This document shows positions 38,959 through 48,407 of a stretch of DNA of 64,000 nt, piece by piece (position 1 is the stretch's first letter; each line of letters opens with the position of its first letter). The notes under the pieces were generated by a model. The model was not told the DNA's origin and did no database searches. It saw only the letters and a program-made list of their open reading frames with translations. The position numbers and the translations under genes are program-made. The stretch is from Bifidobacterium sp. ESL0769 (GTDB taxonomy: Bacteria > Actinomycetota > Actinomycetes > Actinomycetales > Bifidobacteriaceae), in assembly GCF_029395495.1 (NCBI RefSeq), contig NZ_CP113918.1:1364001-1428000 (forward strand), written 5' to 3'.

Positions 38959-39255
38959 ATGACTACCGCAACAGTTTCCGCCAAAATAGACAAGCAAACC
39001 GAGGAACTGGCTGATTCATATATCCGTAAAGCCGGTCTCACTGCTGATAAATTAATTAATCAGTTATGGTCAAGTATCGCCAGCACCGGTGTAGTGCCGA
39101 AATTCGGTAAAGTCAGAGATGCCCATCAACACGACAACCGCAGAAAAGCATTCGAAAAAGCCCAAAATATTGTATCGACAGTTCCCAAAGGAACCAAACT
39201 TGCGTCAATGAGTTACGACGACATACACAAAGAGCCGGAAAGCCGAAATGTCTAA
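38959..39255 (+). CDS. RelB/DinJ-family antitoxin
   Basis: 98 residues. N-terminal ribbon-helix-helix (TATVSAKIDKQTEELADSYIRKAGLTADKLINQLWSSI) typical of RelB/DinJ antitoxins, which repress their own promoter and neutralise a ribonuclease toxin through the C-terminal half. The ATG is preceded by GAGAGG. Its stop overlaps by 8 bases the start of a PIN-like frame that is broken after 16 codons, so the antitoxin looks orphaned. Confidence 0.85.
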   Translation: MTTATVSAKIDKQTEELADSYIRKAGLTADKLINQLWSSIASTGVVPKFGKVRDAHQHDNRRKAFEKAQNIVSTVPKGTKLASMSYDDIHKEPESRNV

Positions 39256-39451
39256 ACCTCTGATTGATACCAATGTTTTCTTGATCAGTAGCTTCTGAAA
39301 GACAGGAACGTAGCGACTCTAATTCCGACATTACTCAAAATGTCGCAGTTTCCCGAACTTCAAATATAAAAAGTATGACAAAACAAGAATACTTACAAAA
39401 CTTATAGACATCATTGATGAGAATACCACTATTCCAAAGTACCCTTTATAA
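39248..39451 (+). pseudogene. Broken VapC-like PIN toxin remnant
   Basis: ATG at 39248 inside the antitoxin end encodes KPLIDTNVFLI, the N-terminal PIN motif with its first catalytic Asp, and stops at 39298. Beyond that, other frames carry protein-like pieces: one ends LKMSQFPELQI (stop 39369), another reads KYDKTRILTKLIDIID (stop 39451), as in the middle of PIN proteins. The fit to PIN beyond the first 16 residues is my reading, not an alignment. The overlap with the antitoxin is as expected of a toxin-antitoxin pair. Confidence 0.6.
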
Positions 39452-39470
39452 AACGAATCGCTAATAATAC

Positions 39471-39542
39471 GATAACCGGTGCCACAGAACCTTGTCACTT
39501 GTTTTGTCAGATCAGCTTGTTTCTGACCGTAGCACCGGTATC
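39471..39542. repeat. Nested imperfect inverted repeat
   Basis: Outer arms GATAACCGGTGCCAC (39471-39485) and GTAGCACCGGTATC (39529-39542), one gap and one mismatch. Inner arms GTCAGA / TCTGAC. Falls in the gene-free part (39452-39717) between the toxin remnant and the lipoprotein gene; the rest of that stretch shows nothing recognisable. Could be a terminator of the antitoxin transcript or debris of a small mobile element. Confidence 0.5.
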
Positions 39543-39717
39543 CTATTCCCTGGCTATATAATCCCCAGTATCATCCTCAAAAGAGCTAAAAAGTCCGAAG
39601 CCCTAATCGGTTTTTTCTTGGGATATAGCACCATTGAATTGTCAATCTGAATTTCGACCGACAATTCTCTTTCCTCACTCATATCCACACTTCAAGTATC
39701 GATTTCGTGGAGCAAAG

Positions 39718-40482
39718 CTAGTTTTCTACCGTAACTCCAGGAGTGTTCATATCATCGTATTGAGGAATTGGAGGTATTGGGTCACCAGTAGAAATCATTC
39801 TGGTAAAGTTCAAAGTGCCTCCAGCGCCAACTCCCGTAAATGTTTTATCATAAATCTCAGCAGAAGCTGTAGTAAGAGAACTCGTGGAATCACCTTGTAA
39901 CTTTATCGATAAATCTTCCGTAGAAGCACTTACTGGATCATAGTACTTCGTCTTTAGTGTCTCAGAGTCAACAGTGTTGCCCGTCATACTGGGATGAACG
40001 CTCAGCGTATAGTCAGCTGGCGTTGGTTCTTGATAGGAACGACCATTTTGTTTTTGTACATCTGCATTCAACTCCTTTATCTTCGCAACGAGCTGATCTT
40101 CTGAAACCCCTTTGAAATCACCATATGTATAACCGCGGAAGCTGCTACCTACCATGCCACCACCCATTGAATAAGTCGTGACCTTCCCTTGATCGAAAAT
40201 CAGCACATCATTTATAGTGCCGATACGCACTAAGCTATCGCCCAAAAACCAGATAGATTGTTTCCCAGCAAAAATTTTAGAAAACATCACTGGTTGAGGC
40301 TCGGCAGGTTTGTCTGTCTCTTTATTCTCATTAGTGCTCGACTGGGGTTCGGTTCTTTCTCCACTGGAACTCGTCGAAGAACTGTCAGTACTGGATGTCG
40401 CGTCACAAGCCGACAGACCTGCGAGCGCCAATGCCGCACACAACACTGCGGCTGCTGCTCTCATCAGTTTTGAACTTTTCAT
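39718..40482 (-). CDS. Putative lipoprotein, last gene of five-gene cluster
   Basis: 254 residues; the ATG is preceded by AAAAGGAGAAG. N-terminal signal with lipobox LAGLSAC, so Cys26 is expected to be lipidated and the protein anchored outside the membrane. Then a Ser/Thr/Glu linker (27-62) and a domain I do not recognise (IWFLGDSLVRIGTINDVLIF, TTYSMGGGMVGSSFRGYTYGDFKG, KTFTGVGAGGTLNFTRM). The end, after TGDPIPPIPQYDD, is Pro-rich. The last domain part, a beta-rich stretch ending LNFTRM, resembles in style the NLERIK / NFERVG ends of the two small lipoproteins in the same cluster. Downstream of the 40532-41566 gene by 49 bases. Confidence 0.75.
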   Translation of the reverse strand: MKSSKLMRAAAAVLCAALALAGLSACDATSSTDSSSTSSSGERTEPQSSTNENKETDKPAEPQPVMFSKIFAGKQSIWFLGDSLVRIGTINDVLIFDQGKVTTYSMGGGMVGSSFRGYTYGDFKGVSEDQLVAKIKELNADVQKQNGRSYQEPTPADYTLSVHPSMTGNTVDSETLKTKYYDPVSASTEDLSIKLQGDSTSSLTTASAEIYDKTFTGVGAGGTLNFTRMISTGDPIPPIPQYDDMNTPGVTVEN

Positions 40483-40531
40483 CTTCTTCTCCTTTTGGAA
40501 ATCGTATTGAGCCGTTTAACAACTGGTTCTA

Positions 40532-41566
40532 TTAACCTTGTTCGTTCTGCTGCGGTCTTTTTGGAAGAGACACAGACGATATCGATATATCATTCTGCAT
40601 GTGAACGGACTCAGGCCCAGAAGCTTGGGATGTATTAGACACATGAGTGGGTTGAGCAGGTTTAAAAACGGCTTGTTTCGACTGCTGAGATGCTGAACGC
40701 TTCGTAGTGGTCTGTTTCTCGGGTGCAGACTTAACAGTATGTTCCTGGCGCGCAGACTTAGCACCGGTTTGTCCGTTATTCTCAGGTCCGGCAGTGGGCT
40801 CCGTCGCGGATGAGGATATCAGACATCCATATTGATCCTGTTTCAAGCCTTGGAACCAAAGATATGGCTTGCCCCACGGCACCGTTACTGCCACTGCCAA
40901 GTCCTTCCACATCTGCTTGGACTTCCCAGACTCATCTGATTTGACCATGGCTTTCATCCATCCCTGCGAAAGCACATATTCAACCGCAAACTGGCATAGT
41001 TTAAAAGGAAAGCTCCTTTCCAGACCCGTCTGATCATACTTTCCAAATTTTCGTCGATATTGAGAGAGCATGAAATTCTTGAGTTTTTCAGTACTCTTCA
41101 TTTGGTCATACATGTATCCGACAGTGGCTGCCATCGTCCAACTCAATGTGACAAGAAGCAAAGCAACCGCGACAAAAAGCAACAAAAACAGAGATACCAA
41201 CAACAGGTTCTTGGCACGCAGATCATCCAGATGTCTGTTAAGTGCCTGTGCACTGATACCGATATCGGAACCGTGTATAAGCGAAATAGGATTATCTTCG
41301 TAATTGTCGGGATCGAACACTGAACCTGCCGTATAGCCGTCATACGAACCGGCATTGCTGAAACCAGACACCAATATGCCGATCACCGAAATCACCAATG
41401 GTATCGCAAGCGTCCATCCATACTTGAGATAGAGCATCGGCCGAAGGATCGCGGTCCATTCGCCGCCCCAACTCGGGCGCACCTCCTTGGTGTGATAGAC
41501 GACATAGCCGAACACGCATAACCCAGCCAGCGCAATCACCATCAACAGAATCGCTATTGTTTGCAT
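40532..41566 (-). CDS. Hypothetical multi-pass membrane protein
   Basis: 344 residues, family not recognised. Helices at about 3-24, 50-69 and 120-147. Between TM2 and TM3 is a Gly/Tyr/Asp/Asn-rich outside loop. The cytosolic part (about 150-250) has basic and aromatic patches (MLSQYRRKFGKYDQTG, WKDLAVAVTVPWGKPYLWF). The last 90 residues are Lys/Gln/Ser/Thr-rich and disordered. Fourth gene of the minus-strand cluster; spacing to its neighbours is 48-49 bases. Confidence 0.72.
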   Translation of the reverse strand: MQTIAILLMVIALAGLCVFGYVVYHTKEVRPSWGGEWTAILRPMLYLKYGWTLAIPLVISVIGILVSGFSNAGSYDGYTAGSVFDPDNYEDNPISLIHGSDIGISAQALNRHLDDLRAKNLLLVSLFLLLFVAVALLLVTLSWTMAATVGYMYDQMKSTEKLKNFMLSQYRRKFGKYDQTGLERSFPFKLCQFAVEYVLSQGWMKAMVKSDESGKSKQMWKDLAVAVTVPWGKPYLWFQGLKQDQYGCLISSSATEPTAGPENNGQTGAKSARQEHTVKSAPEKQTTTKRSASQQSKQAVFKPAQPTHVSNTSQASGPESVHMQNDISISSVSLPKRPQQNEQG

Positions 41567-41614
41567 TGTTTTCTCTTTTCTCTTTATGACTCGGATTTCT
41601 GGAGTCTGAGTGCG

Positions 41615-42085
41615 TTATCCGACGATATAGAAAATCGGCCGCCAGCCGCCGGTGAACGCACCGCTGAAAACCCACAGCCCATAAGCGAGAAGCGCCAAAC
41701 CGACAAGGATTCCCGTGGTATCTCCATCGCTGTAAACAAGTAAGGCGATACCTAATGCCGAGGCAATCACACCGTAAATGACATAAAGAATGATGGCTCC
41801 GACCGAATGGTGCTTTTTCTTTGTCGCCCTAGTCTCCGACACCTTACTTTTCTTTGCTTCTGTTACCTTTTCACCTTGCTCCTGCTGACGAGCCTGGTAT
41901 GGCTTAGCTTCAGAGATGTTCTTGGAAACCTTATCGATGCCATTCAAGTCTTTGTCGTTCACAGCCTTTTGTTCCACGGCAACCGACTCGACAGGCAATT
42001 CAGGTTCTGTTTTTGGAGGTAACGGCACTGCCACGTCATTGCTTTCACTGCTACCTGGCAAAGGTGGATTCGTGATATTGACCAT
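41615..42085 (-). CDS. Hypothetical two-helix membrane protein
   Basis: 156 residues; the ATG is preceded by AAAGGAAAATAACC. A long hydrophilic N-terminus (1-93, Pro/Glu/Lys-rich) precedes two helices (about 95-117 and 124-144) and a short end IFYIVG. Family not recognised. The middle gene of the five-gene cluster. Confidence 0.7.
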   Translation of the reverse strand: MVNITNPPLPGSSESNDVAVPLPPKTEPELPVESVAVEQKAVNDKDLNGIDKVSKNISEAKPYQARQQEQGEKVTEAKKSKVSETRATKKKHHSVGAIILYVIYGVIASALGIALLVYSDGDTTGILVGLALLAYGLWVFSGAFTGGWRPIFYIVG

Positions 42086-42155
42086 GGTTATTTTCCTTTA
42101 ACTGTATCCATCAATGGTTGTTAAAATTCATATCGAATAAATCCACCACTATGAA

Positions 42156-42563
42156 TCATTTGATGCGTTCCAGATTCATGCTGGTAGCACGGTTGGAGAG
42201 CACTATGTGATCGTTGTCCTTGACGGTTACTTTGAGAAAAGTACCGCCGCCGGAACGACCATCGACTTCCAAATCGTAGGTGCCATCCGCATTTTTAGTG
42301 AGCGTATAGGCATCTTTGGGACTGTAAACATTGCAATTGTCTTCGGTGAACGTGACGGTCGTGGAATGCGTCGAACTCCAGTTGTCTGGACCGTTGTTCT
42401 TCCACGTTCCGATGATGCTGAAAGCCCCGCAGCCACTGAGCATTGTCAAAACACAAGCAATGACCGCCAGTGCCACCATAAACTTGGGCGCACCGAGATG
42501 ATTATTCTGTCGAACTCTGTCAGTCGATGCCACGGTTGACACGTTGTAATTGGACAACTTCAC
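42156..42563 (-). CDS. Putative small lipoprotein, paralogue A
   Basis: 135 residues (GTG at 42563; TTG at 42557 has better spacing to GAGGAG). Hydrophobic segment about 28-44 ends in lipobox MLSGC, lipidation expected at Cys45, but it is preceded by about 27 polar residues, longer than a usual signal n-region. The outside domain of about 90 residues (FSIIGTWKNNG, NVYSPKDAYTLTKNADGTYDLEV, VKDNDHIVLSNR) aligns by eye over its whole length with the neighbour at 42618-43019. Looks like a small beta-barrel, lipocalin-like domain (inference). Confidence 0.75.
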   Translation of the reverse strand: MKLSNYNVSTVASTDRVRQNNHLGAPKFMVALAVIACVLTMLSGCGAFSIIGTWKNNGPDNWSSTHSTTVTFTEDNCNVYSPKDAYTLTKNADGTYDLEVDGRSGGGTFLKVTVKDNDHIVLSNRATSMNLERIK

Positions 42564-42617
42564 TCCTCTTTTCTATGTTTTTCAATAACAAAATGACAAA
42601 ATCACTTCATTGCATCC

Positions 42618-43019
42618 TCATCCGACTCGTTCGAAATTCAAAGTGATATTGCCCTTGGTCAGTGTGATATGGTCGTTGTCCTTGACCTGCACATCGAACT
42701 CGCCGCCGCCACCAAGCAGACCGTTAACAATCAATTTGTAGGAACCGTCGGATTCTTTTTTCAACGCATACTTGTCACTCGGACTCCAGAGATTGCATTT
42801 CCCGTTCGACCCGAATTGGATAAGCTTTCCCTGTTCATACGCCTGACCATAGGTGCCCGGCCCCTCGTTCTCCCATGAACCCACAATGCTGAACGGCTTT
42901 CCACAGCCGCCCAAAAGCGTGACCACACATACAAGCACCGTCAACAGCGCCAGAATCTTACTGTTATGCGTACCAATCTTTGCGTTACAATCGGTATTTC
43001 CACTGATAGTTCCAGACAT
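42618..43019 (-). CDS. Putative small lipoprotein, paralogue B
   Basis: 133 residues; the ATG is preceded by AAAGGTTAAG. Hydrophobic segment about 22-38, lipobox TLLGGC, Cys39. The domain FSIVGSWENEG, CNLWSPSDKYALKKESDGSYKL, QVKDNDHITLTKGN, NFERVG mirrors paralogue A (IIGTWKNNG, NVYSPKDAYTLTKNADGTY, VKDNDHIVLS, LERIK). First gene of the five-gene cluster; a 237-base gap separates it from the divergent XRE regulator. Confidence 0.75.
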   Translation of the reverse strand: MSGTISGNTDCNAKIGTHNSKILALLTVLVCVVTLLGGCGKPFSIVGSWENEGPGTYGQAYEQGKLIQFGSNGKCNLWSPSDKYALKKESDGSYKLIVNGLLGGGGEFDVQVKDNDHITLTKGNITLNFERVG

Positions 43020-43256
43020 CTTAACCTTTCTTCAAACACCAATAAATTCTTTACCGCTTTGTAAAACTCACGCAAAGCATCATCGTTCCACGCCTAAAAT
43101 CCGACTTGGAGGTACCACACTGCACGTTCTGGCTCTTCCGAAACCTTCTCTATGGTCTTTTGCATGAGAATCCATCCGGATTTGCTTTTAGCATAGTATC
43201 ACAAATGCCATATAAAGGAGGCCATATATAGTAAAAAGCTTCATAGTTTGTGTTTT

Positions 43257-43535
43257 ATGTCGAAAAATACTCCTTTAGGATCATGGAACAACTACGTCAA
43301 GGAACTTGGACTCAATTTACAACGCTTACGACTGGAACGAAACCTCACACAAGAACGAGTCGCGTATGATGCAGGGCTCTCCCGCTACACATATCAGAAA
43401 TTCGAAAAGGGCGAATCCATGCCCGGAACGCCCGCCAATCCCAGCCTCCACAACATCATGGCCATCGCTCAGGTTCTCGGGGTCTCCCTAGAGGAACTAT
43501 TGCCCTCACCTTGGCCGGATCTTCGGGCCAAATAA
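43257..43535 (+). CDS. XRE-family transcriptional regulator
   Basis: 92 residues from the ATG at 43257; no ribosome site just upstream (AAAGGAGG at 43214-43221 is too far), so the start is uncertain or the message is leaderless. Helix-turn-helix: LGLNLQRLRLERNLTQERVAYDAGLSRYTYQKFEKGES, then a dimerisation-type tail (NIMAIAQVLGVSLEELL). Probable DNA-binding repressor. Divergent from the lipoprotein cluster, so it may control it. A direct repeat GCCATATA (43207-43214 and 43221-43228) lies in the shared upstream region as a candidate operator. Confidence 0.85.
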   Translation: MSKNTPLGSWNNYVKELGLNLQRLRLERNLTQERVAYDAGLSRYTYQKFEKGESMPGTPANPSLHNIMAIAQVLGVSLEELLPSPWPDLRAK

Positions 43536-43576
43536 AAATCGTTCCACAAAGGCTGAGATGACTTTCGTGGAACGAT
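43534..43576 (-). terminator. Terminator of carB
   Basis: ATCGTTCCAC(AAAG) / (CTTT)CGTGGAACGAT arms, with a T-run on the minus strand after the second arm. Located 60 bases beyond the carB stop, in the short gap to the convergent XRE gene. Confidence 0.85.
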
Positions 43577-43636
43577 CAATGCGTATATATGTCTGACTAT
43601 TAACAGACTTTATCGCGAGGCTTCATTACGGCGGCC

Positions 43637-46600
43637 CTATTCCATTTCGGAAGCGAAAAGCTGCTTGGCATGTTCCTGGATGCTCATCACCTGATAGTCG
43701 TTGGCTTTGACCGCCTCGATGGCGAGCAGGACCGCAGAAAACTCGGTGATGGTCGTGAACTGCGGAACGTCGGCAATCACAGCCGAGGCACGGATGGCGT
43801 AGCCGTCGGAACGGGAGCCGCGCGTGCTCGGGGTGTTCAAGACCATGTTGATCTCACCATCCTCGATCATCTCGACCGGATTCTTGCCGATGACGTCGTC
43901 GCCGTAGCGCTCGCGAAGCTGGCGCTTCTCATCCTCGGTGGCGTTGAGCTTGCTGACCACCTTGGAATCGATGCCGTAGCGGCGCAGCACAGAAGCCGTG
44001 CCATCGGTGGCGCACAAGGTGAAGCCGAGTTCATGCAGACGCGTGGCGATCAACGGCAGCTGTCGTTTGTCAGTGTCGGAAACCGAAAGGAATACGTTGC
44101 CGTGCGTCGGCAGACCACCTTCGTAGGCGGCGAGCTGGGACTTGGCGAACGCGTGCGGGAAGTCGCGGTCGAAGCCCATGACCTCGCCGGTCGAGTGCAT
44201 TTCCGGGCCGAGCAGCGTGTCAACGGACTTGCCGGCCTCGGTGCGGAAGCGCTTGAACGGCAGAACGGATTCCTTGACAGCGACCTGCTGGCCCGGGCGA
44301 ATGGTACCGCCGTCGCCCTTGGGCAGCAGCAAGCCACGCTTGCGCTGGTCGGCGATGGTCTCCCCGACCATGATGCGGGCCGCGGCCTTGGCCAGCGCCA
44401 CGCCGGTCGCCTTGGAGGCGAAGGGAATGGTGCGAGAGGCGCGCGGATTGGCCTCGATGACGTAGAGCGTGTTGGACATGTAGGCGAATTGGACATTCAT
44501 CACGCCACGCACGCCGCAGCCCTCAGCTATCGCAAGCGTCGCTTTGCGCAGGCGCTGGATCTGGTCATCAGAAAGCGTGGAGGGTGGCAGGGTGCAGGCC
44601 GCGTCGCCGGAATGGACACCAGCCTCTTCGACGTGCTCCATAATGCCACCGATGTAAAGTTCCTTGCCGTCGTAAAGCGCATCGACGTCTATTTCGATGG
44701 CATCCTGAAGGAACTTGTCGATCAGCAGCGGCGAAGGCAGACGGCCGGAAACCACCGTGTCAGCCTTGGCCTGGTCAAGGGCGCGATCGACGTATTTCTC
44801 GAGCTGGGCATCGTCATAGACGATTTCCATGCCACGACCGCCAAGCACGTAGCTCGGGCGCACCAGCACCGGATAACCGATGGAATGGGCGGCTTCCAAG
44901 GCCTCATCGATATTAAGCGCAGTGCCATAACGCGGGGCATTGAGCTTTTCACGGCGCAACACTTCACCGAAGAGCTCACGGTTTTCGGCCAAATCGATGG
45001 ACTCAGGCGAAGTGCCAAGAATCGGAACGCCGGCGGCCTTCAAACGTGCAGCCAGTGAAAGCGGGGTCTGACCGCCGAGCTGAACGATGACGCCCTTGAT
45101 GGGGCCAAGCTTCTTTTCGGCCTCGTAAATCTCCATGACGTCTTCGAACGTGAGCGGCTCGAAGTAGAGCCTGTCGGACATGTCGTAATCCGTAGAGACA
45201 GTTTCGGGGTTGCAATTGACCATGATCGTGTCATAGTCCTTGCCAAGCTCCTGAACCGCGTGTACGCAGGTGTAGTCGAATTCGATACCCTGACCGATAC
45301 GATTGGGACCGGAGCCCAGGATGATGACAGCCTCGCGCTTACGTGGCTTGAGCTCGGATTCGTCGGCGTAGCAGGAATAGTAATATGGCGTGACCGCATC
45401 GAATTCCGCTGCACAGGTGTCGACGGTCTTATAGACAGGGCGCAGACCGTAGTTGTGGCGCAACTCGCGGATGGTGTTCTCTCCTTCGTCGCCCAAGTGA
45501 CGCAAGTGGGCGATCTGCAGGTCGGAAAGTCCGGCCAGCTTGGCCTTCTTCAGGAGCTTCGGAGAAAGGATTTCCGTAAAGCGCACTTCCATCGCGGTCT
45601 GGTTGATGAGCGCGAACTGCTTCAGGAACCACGGGTCGATCTTGGTGGCATCGTAAAGCTGTTCGAGCGTTGCTCCACCCCAAAGCGCACGCTGCACCTG
45701 TAGATAGCGGTTTTCGGTTGGTGTACGCATGTCTTCGAGCAGCTGGTCAACCTCAGCTCGGTCGGGCTTGGTGCCGTCCCAGCTGAAGCCCATATGCCGC
45801 TTGTCGATGGAACGCATGGCCTTGCCCAGCGACTCCTGGAAGTTGCCGCCGAGAGCCATCGCTTCCCCGACCGACTTCATCGAAGTGGTCAACGTCGGGT
45901 CGGCGCCCGGGAACTTCTCGAAGGTGAAACGCGGCACCTTGGTGACCACGTAGTCGATGGTCGGTTCGAAGCATGCCGGTGTGGACTGGGTGATGTCGTT
46001 GCGAATCTCGTCCAGGCTGTAGCCGAGCGCAAGTTTCGTGGCAATCTTGGCAATCGGGAAACCGGTGGCCTTCGAGGCCAGGGCCGAGGAACGGGAGACG
46101 CGCGGGTTCATTTCGATGACGATGATGCGGCCGTTCTTCGGGTTGACGGCGAACTGGATATTGCAGCCGCCGGTGTCGACGCCGACGCCACGGATGATGG
46201 CGATGCCGATGTCGCGCATGCGCTGGTACTCGCGGTCGGTCAGGGTGAAGGTCGGGGCCACGGTGATGGAATCGCCGGTGTGCACGCCTACCGGGTCGAC
46301 GTTCTCGATCGGGCAGACGACCACGACGTTGTCGTTGCGGTCGCGCATGAGCTCGAGCTCGTATTCCTTCCAGCCTTCGATGCCCTCTTCGATCAGGACC
46401 TCGTTGGTCGGTGAATAGTGGATGCCTGCGCCGGCGATACGGTGCAGCTCCTCCTCGTTATGCGCGATGCCGGAGCCGAGGCCGCCCATAGTGAAGCTGG
46501 GGCGGACGACGACCGGGAAGCCAAGCTTGGCGACGATGGCATCGACTTCCTCAAGGGTATGGGCCACGTCGCTTCGTGCGGACTCGCCACCAACAGATTC

Positions 46601-47008
46601 CACGACCTGCTTGAACTGTTCGCGGTCTTCGCCGCGGTCGATGGCTTCGAGCGAGGCACCAATGAGTTCGACGTGGTATTTATCAAGGACGCCGGCCTTG
46701 CCCAACGCTTCGGCGGCATTCAGCGCAGTCTGACCACCGAGCGTCGGCAGTAGAGCGTCCGGACGCTCTTTAGCGATGATGCGTTCAAGAATCGGCACAT
46801 CAATCGGCTCGATGTAAGTGGCATCGGCCATTTCAGGATCGGTCATGATGGTGGCCGGGTTGGAATTGACGAGTATGACGCGAATGCCTTCCTCACGCAG
46901 CACGCGGCAGGCCTGGGTACCGGAATAGTCGAATTCCGCGGCCTGGCCGATGACGATGGGGCCGGAGCCAATGACCATGACGGATTTGATGTCCTGACGT
47001 TTCGGCAT
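43637..47008 (-). CDS. carB: Carbamoyl-phosphate synthase large subunit
   Basis: 1123 residues. Makes carbamoyl phosphate from bicarbonate, ammonia and two ATP for arginine and pyrimidines. Two homologous ATP-grasp halves: [28 protein letters not shown] starts the first, [21 protein letters not shown] the second. [19 protein letters not shown] and [19 protein letters not shown] are the repeated metal-binding motifs. The C-terminal MGS-like allosteric domain follows [13 protein letters not shown]. Start ATG overlaps the carA stop by one base (TAATG). Confidence 0.98.
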   Translation of the reverse strand: MPKRQDIKSVMVIGSGPIVIGQAAEFDYSGTQACRVLREEGIRVILVNSNPATIMTDPEMADATYIEPIDVPILERIIAKERPDALLPTLGGQTALNAAEALGKAGVLDKYHVELIGASLEAIDRGEDREQFKQVVESVGGESARSDVAHTLEEVDAIVAKLGFPVVVRPSFTMGGLGSGIAHNEEELHRIAGAGIHYSPTNEVLIEEGIEGWKEYELELMRDRNDNVVVVCPIENVDPVGVHTGDSITVAPTFTLTDREYQRMRDIGIAIIRGVGVDTGGCNIQFAVNPKNGRIIVIEMNPRVSRSSALASKATGFPIAKIATKLALGYSLDEIRNDITQSTPACFEPTIDYVVTKVPRFTFEKFPGADPTLTTSMKSVGEAMALGGNFQESLGKAMRSIDKRHMGFSWDGTKPDRAEVDQLLEDMRTPTENRYLQVQRALWGGATLEQLYDATKIDPWFLKQFALINQTAMEVRFTEILSPKLLKKAKLAGLSDLQIAHLRHLGDEGENTIRELRHNYGLRPVYKTVDTCAAEFDAVTPYYYSCYADESELKPRKREAVIILGSGPNRIGQGIEFDYTCVHAVQELGKDYDTIMVNCNPETVSTDYDMSDRLYFEPLTFEDVMEIYEAEKKLGPIKGVIVQLGGQTPLSLAARLKAAGVPILGTSPESIDLAENRELFGEVLRREKLNAPRYGTALNIDEALEAAHSIGYPVLVRPSYVLGGRGMEIVYDDAQLEKYVDRALDQAKADTVVSGRLPSPLLIDKFLQDAIEIDVDALYDGKELYIGGIMEHVEEAGVHSGDAACTLPPSTLSDDQIQRLRKATLAIAEGCGVRGVMNVQFAYMSNTLYVIEANPRASRTIPFASKATGVALAKAAARIMVGETIADQRKRGLLLPKGDGGTIRPGQQVAVKESVLPFKRFRTEAGKSVDTLLGPEMHSTGEVMGFDRDFPHAFAKSQLAAYEGGLPTHGNVFLSVSDTDKRQLPLIATRLHELGFTLCATDGTASVLRRYGIDSKVVSKLNATEDEKRQLRERYGDDVIGKNPVEMIEDGEINMVLNTPSTRGSRSDGYAIRASAVIADVPQFTTITEFSAVLLAIEAVKANDYQVMSIQEHAKQLFASEME

Positions 47009-48309
47009 TACTTGTTCTCCTTGTCAGCGGCGGTTTGGCCGATTTCGGTATTATTCGATTGTGATAATGTTGTCGGCGTCGCTAGTACGGAGGAGACCGG
47101 CTCCCCCGCCTTGTGTGCGCGCATCAGCGAGACGAAGCGGTCGAAAAGATAGGCGGCATCGTGCGGACCAGCTGCGGCTTCGGGGTGATATTGCACCGAA
47201 AAGGCCGGAATATCAACGCATTGCAAGCCTTCGACCACATCGTCGTTCAGGTCGATATGAGAGACGAACACCTTGCCGAATTTGCCGTTACTATATGGCG
47301 ATTCCACAATCTTGCCGATTGGGGCATCGACCGCGAACCCGTGGTTATGGGCGGTAATCTCGACCTTGCCGGTGGTCATGTCCTTGACCGGCTGGTTGAC
47401 GCCGTGATGGCCGAACTTGAGCTTATACGTATCGAAACCGAGCGCACGTCCGAACAGCTGGTTGCCGAAGCAGATGCCGAAGAAGGGGTATCCAGCATCG
47501 AGGACTTGGCGCAGCAGATCGACTTCAGGAGCGGCCTCTTCCGGGTCGCCCGGGCCGTTGGAGAAGAAGACTCCGTCGGGATTCAAGGCTTTGATTTCAT
47601 CGAATGTAACAGTGGATGGTAAGACGTGCACACGGCAGCCACGTTCAGCCAAACGATGAGGTGTCATGCCCTTGATGCCGAGATCGACAGCAGCAACCGT
47701 AAACAACGGCTCCATGCCTTCGAAATCTCCGCAAGGTTCGACGGTATAGGTTTCTTTGGTGCTCACGTGGTCGTAAAGTCTCGCGCCCTGCATCTTCGGG
47801 GAAGAACGAACCTCTGCAAGCAGCGAATCCACAGATCGCAACGCCCCGGTGGTCTTATCCATCAAATCGACGCCCGAGAATATGCCGGCCCTCATCACGC
47901 CCGCGCTGCGAAGGTGACGAACCAGCTTTCGGGTGTCGATATTGCTGATGCCGACAATGCCGTCTTTGGCAAGATCGTCGTCAAGACTGTCGTTCGCACG
48001 CCAATTGCTGACATTTGGACTGGGTTGGCGGACGACGTAACCAGCCACCCAAACACGTTTGGATTCGGTATCTTCGTCATTGACACCCGTGTCACCGATA
48101 TGAGGGAAGGTCTGCACGACAATCTGCTGGTCGTAGCTGGGGTCGGTTATGGTCTCCTGATAGCCGGTCATCGCTGTGGCGAACACGATTTCGCCGAATG
48201 TCGATCCAAACGCTCCGTAGGGTTCACCCACGTAAAGCTGGCCATCTTCCAATAACAACACGGCATCGCTTACCGAATACCGTGTTGTTGAAGCTGATTG
48301 CTGACTCAC
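47008..48309 (-). CDS. carA: Carbamoyl-phosphate synthase small subunit
   Basis: 433 residues from the GTG at 48309 (GGGGGA six bases upstream; a GTG one codon earlier is possible). Class I glutamine amidotransferase that supplies ammonia to CarB. N-terminal part: [26 protein letters not shown]. Catalytic triad: Cys in [16 protein letters not shown] (the common GHQ is GNQ here) and His/Glu in [11 protein letters not shown]. It lies 98 bases downstream of nusB. The C-terminal 30 residues are a Thr/Asn/Gln-rich tail. Confidence 0.97.
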   Translation of the reverse strand: MSQQSASTTRYSVSDAVLLLEDGQLYVGEPYGAFGSTFGEIVFATAMTGYQETITDPSYDQQIVVQTFPHIGDTGVNDEDTESKRVWVAGYVVRQPSPNVSNWRANDSLDDDLAKDGIVGISNIDTRKLVRHLRSAGVMRAGIFSGVDLMDKTTGALRSVDSLLAEVRSSPKMQGARLYDHVSTKETYTVEPCGDFEGMEPLFTVAAVDLGIKGMTPHRLAERGCRVHVLPSTVTFDEIKALNPDGVFFSNGPGDPEEAAPEVDLLRQVLDAGYPFFGICFGNQLFGRALGFDTYKLKFGHHGVNQPVKDMTTGKVEITAHNHGFAVDAPIGKIVESPYSNGKFGKVFVSHIDLNDDVVEGLQCVDIPAFSVQYHPEAAAGPHDAAYLFDRFVSLMRAHKAGEPVSSVLATPTTLSQSNNTEIGQTAADKENK

Positions 48310-48407
48310 CACGAGTCCCCCTTGCTCCGGGCCCGTGCGCGGACTCGGAAATAACTGGACCGGAAAACAAATTCGCGGCCCGGCCACCGTACCGCGGTCA
48401 GAACTAA

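Noticed and set aside
43670..45058. 462-codon frame antisense to carB
   Set aside because: CarB motifs are complete; shadow frame only.
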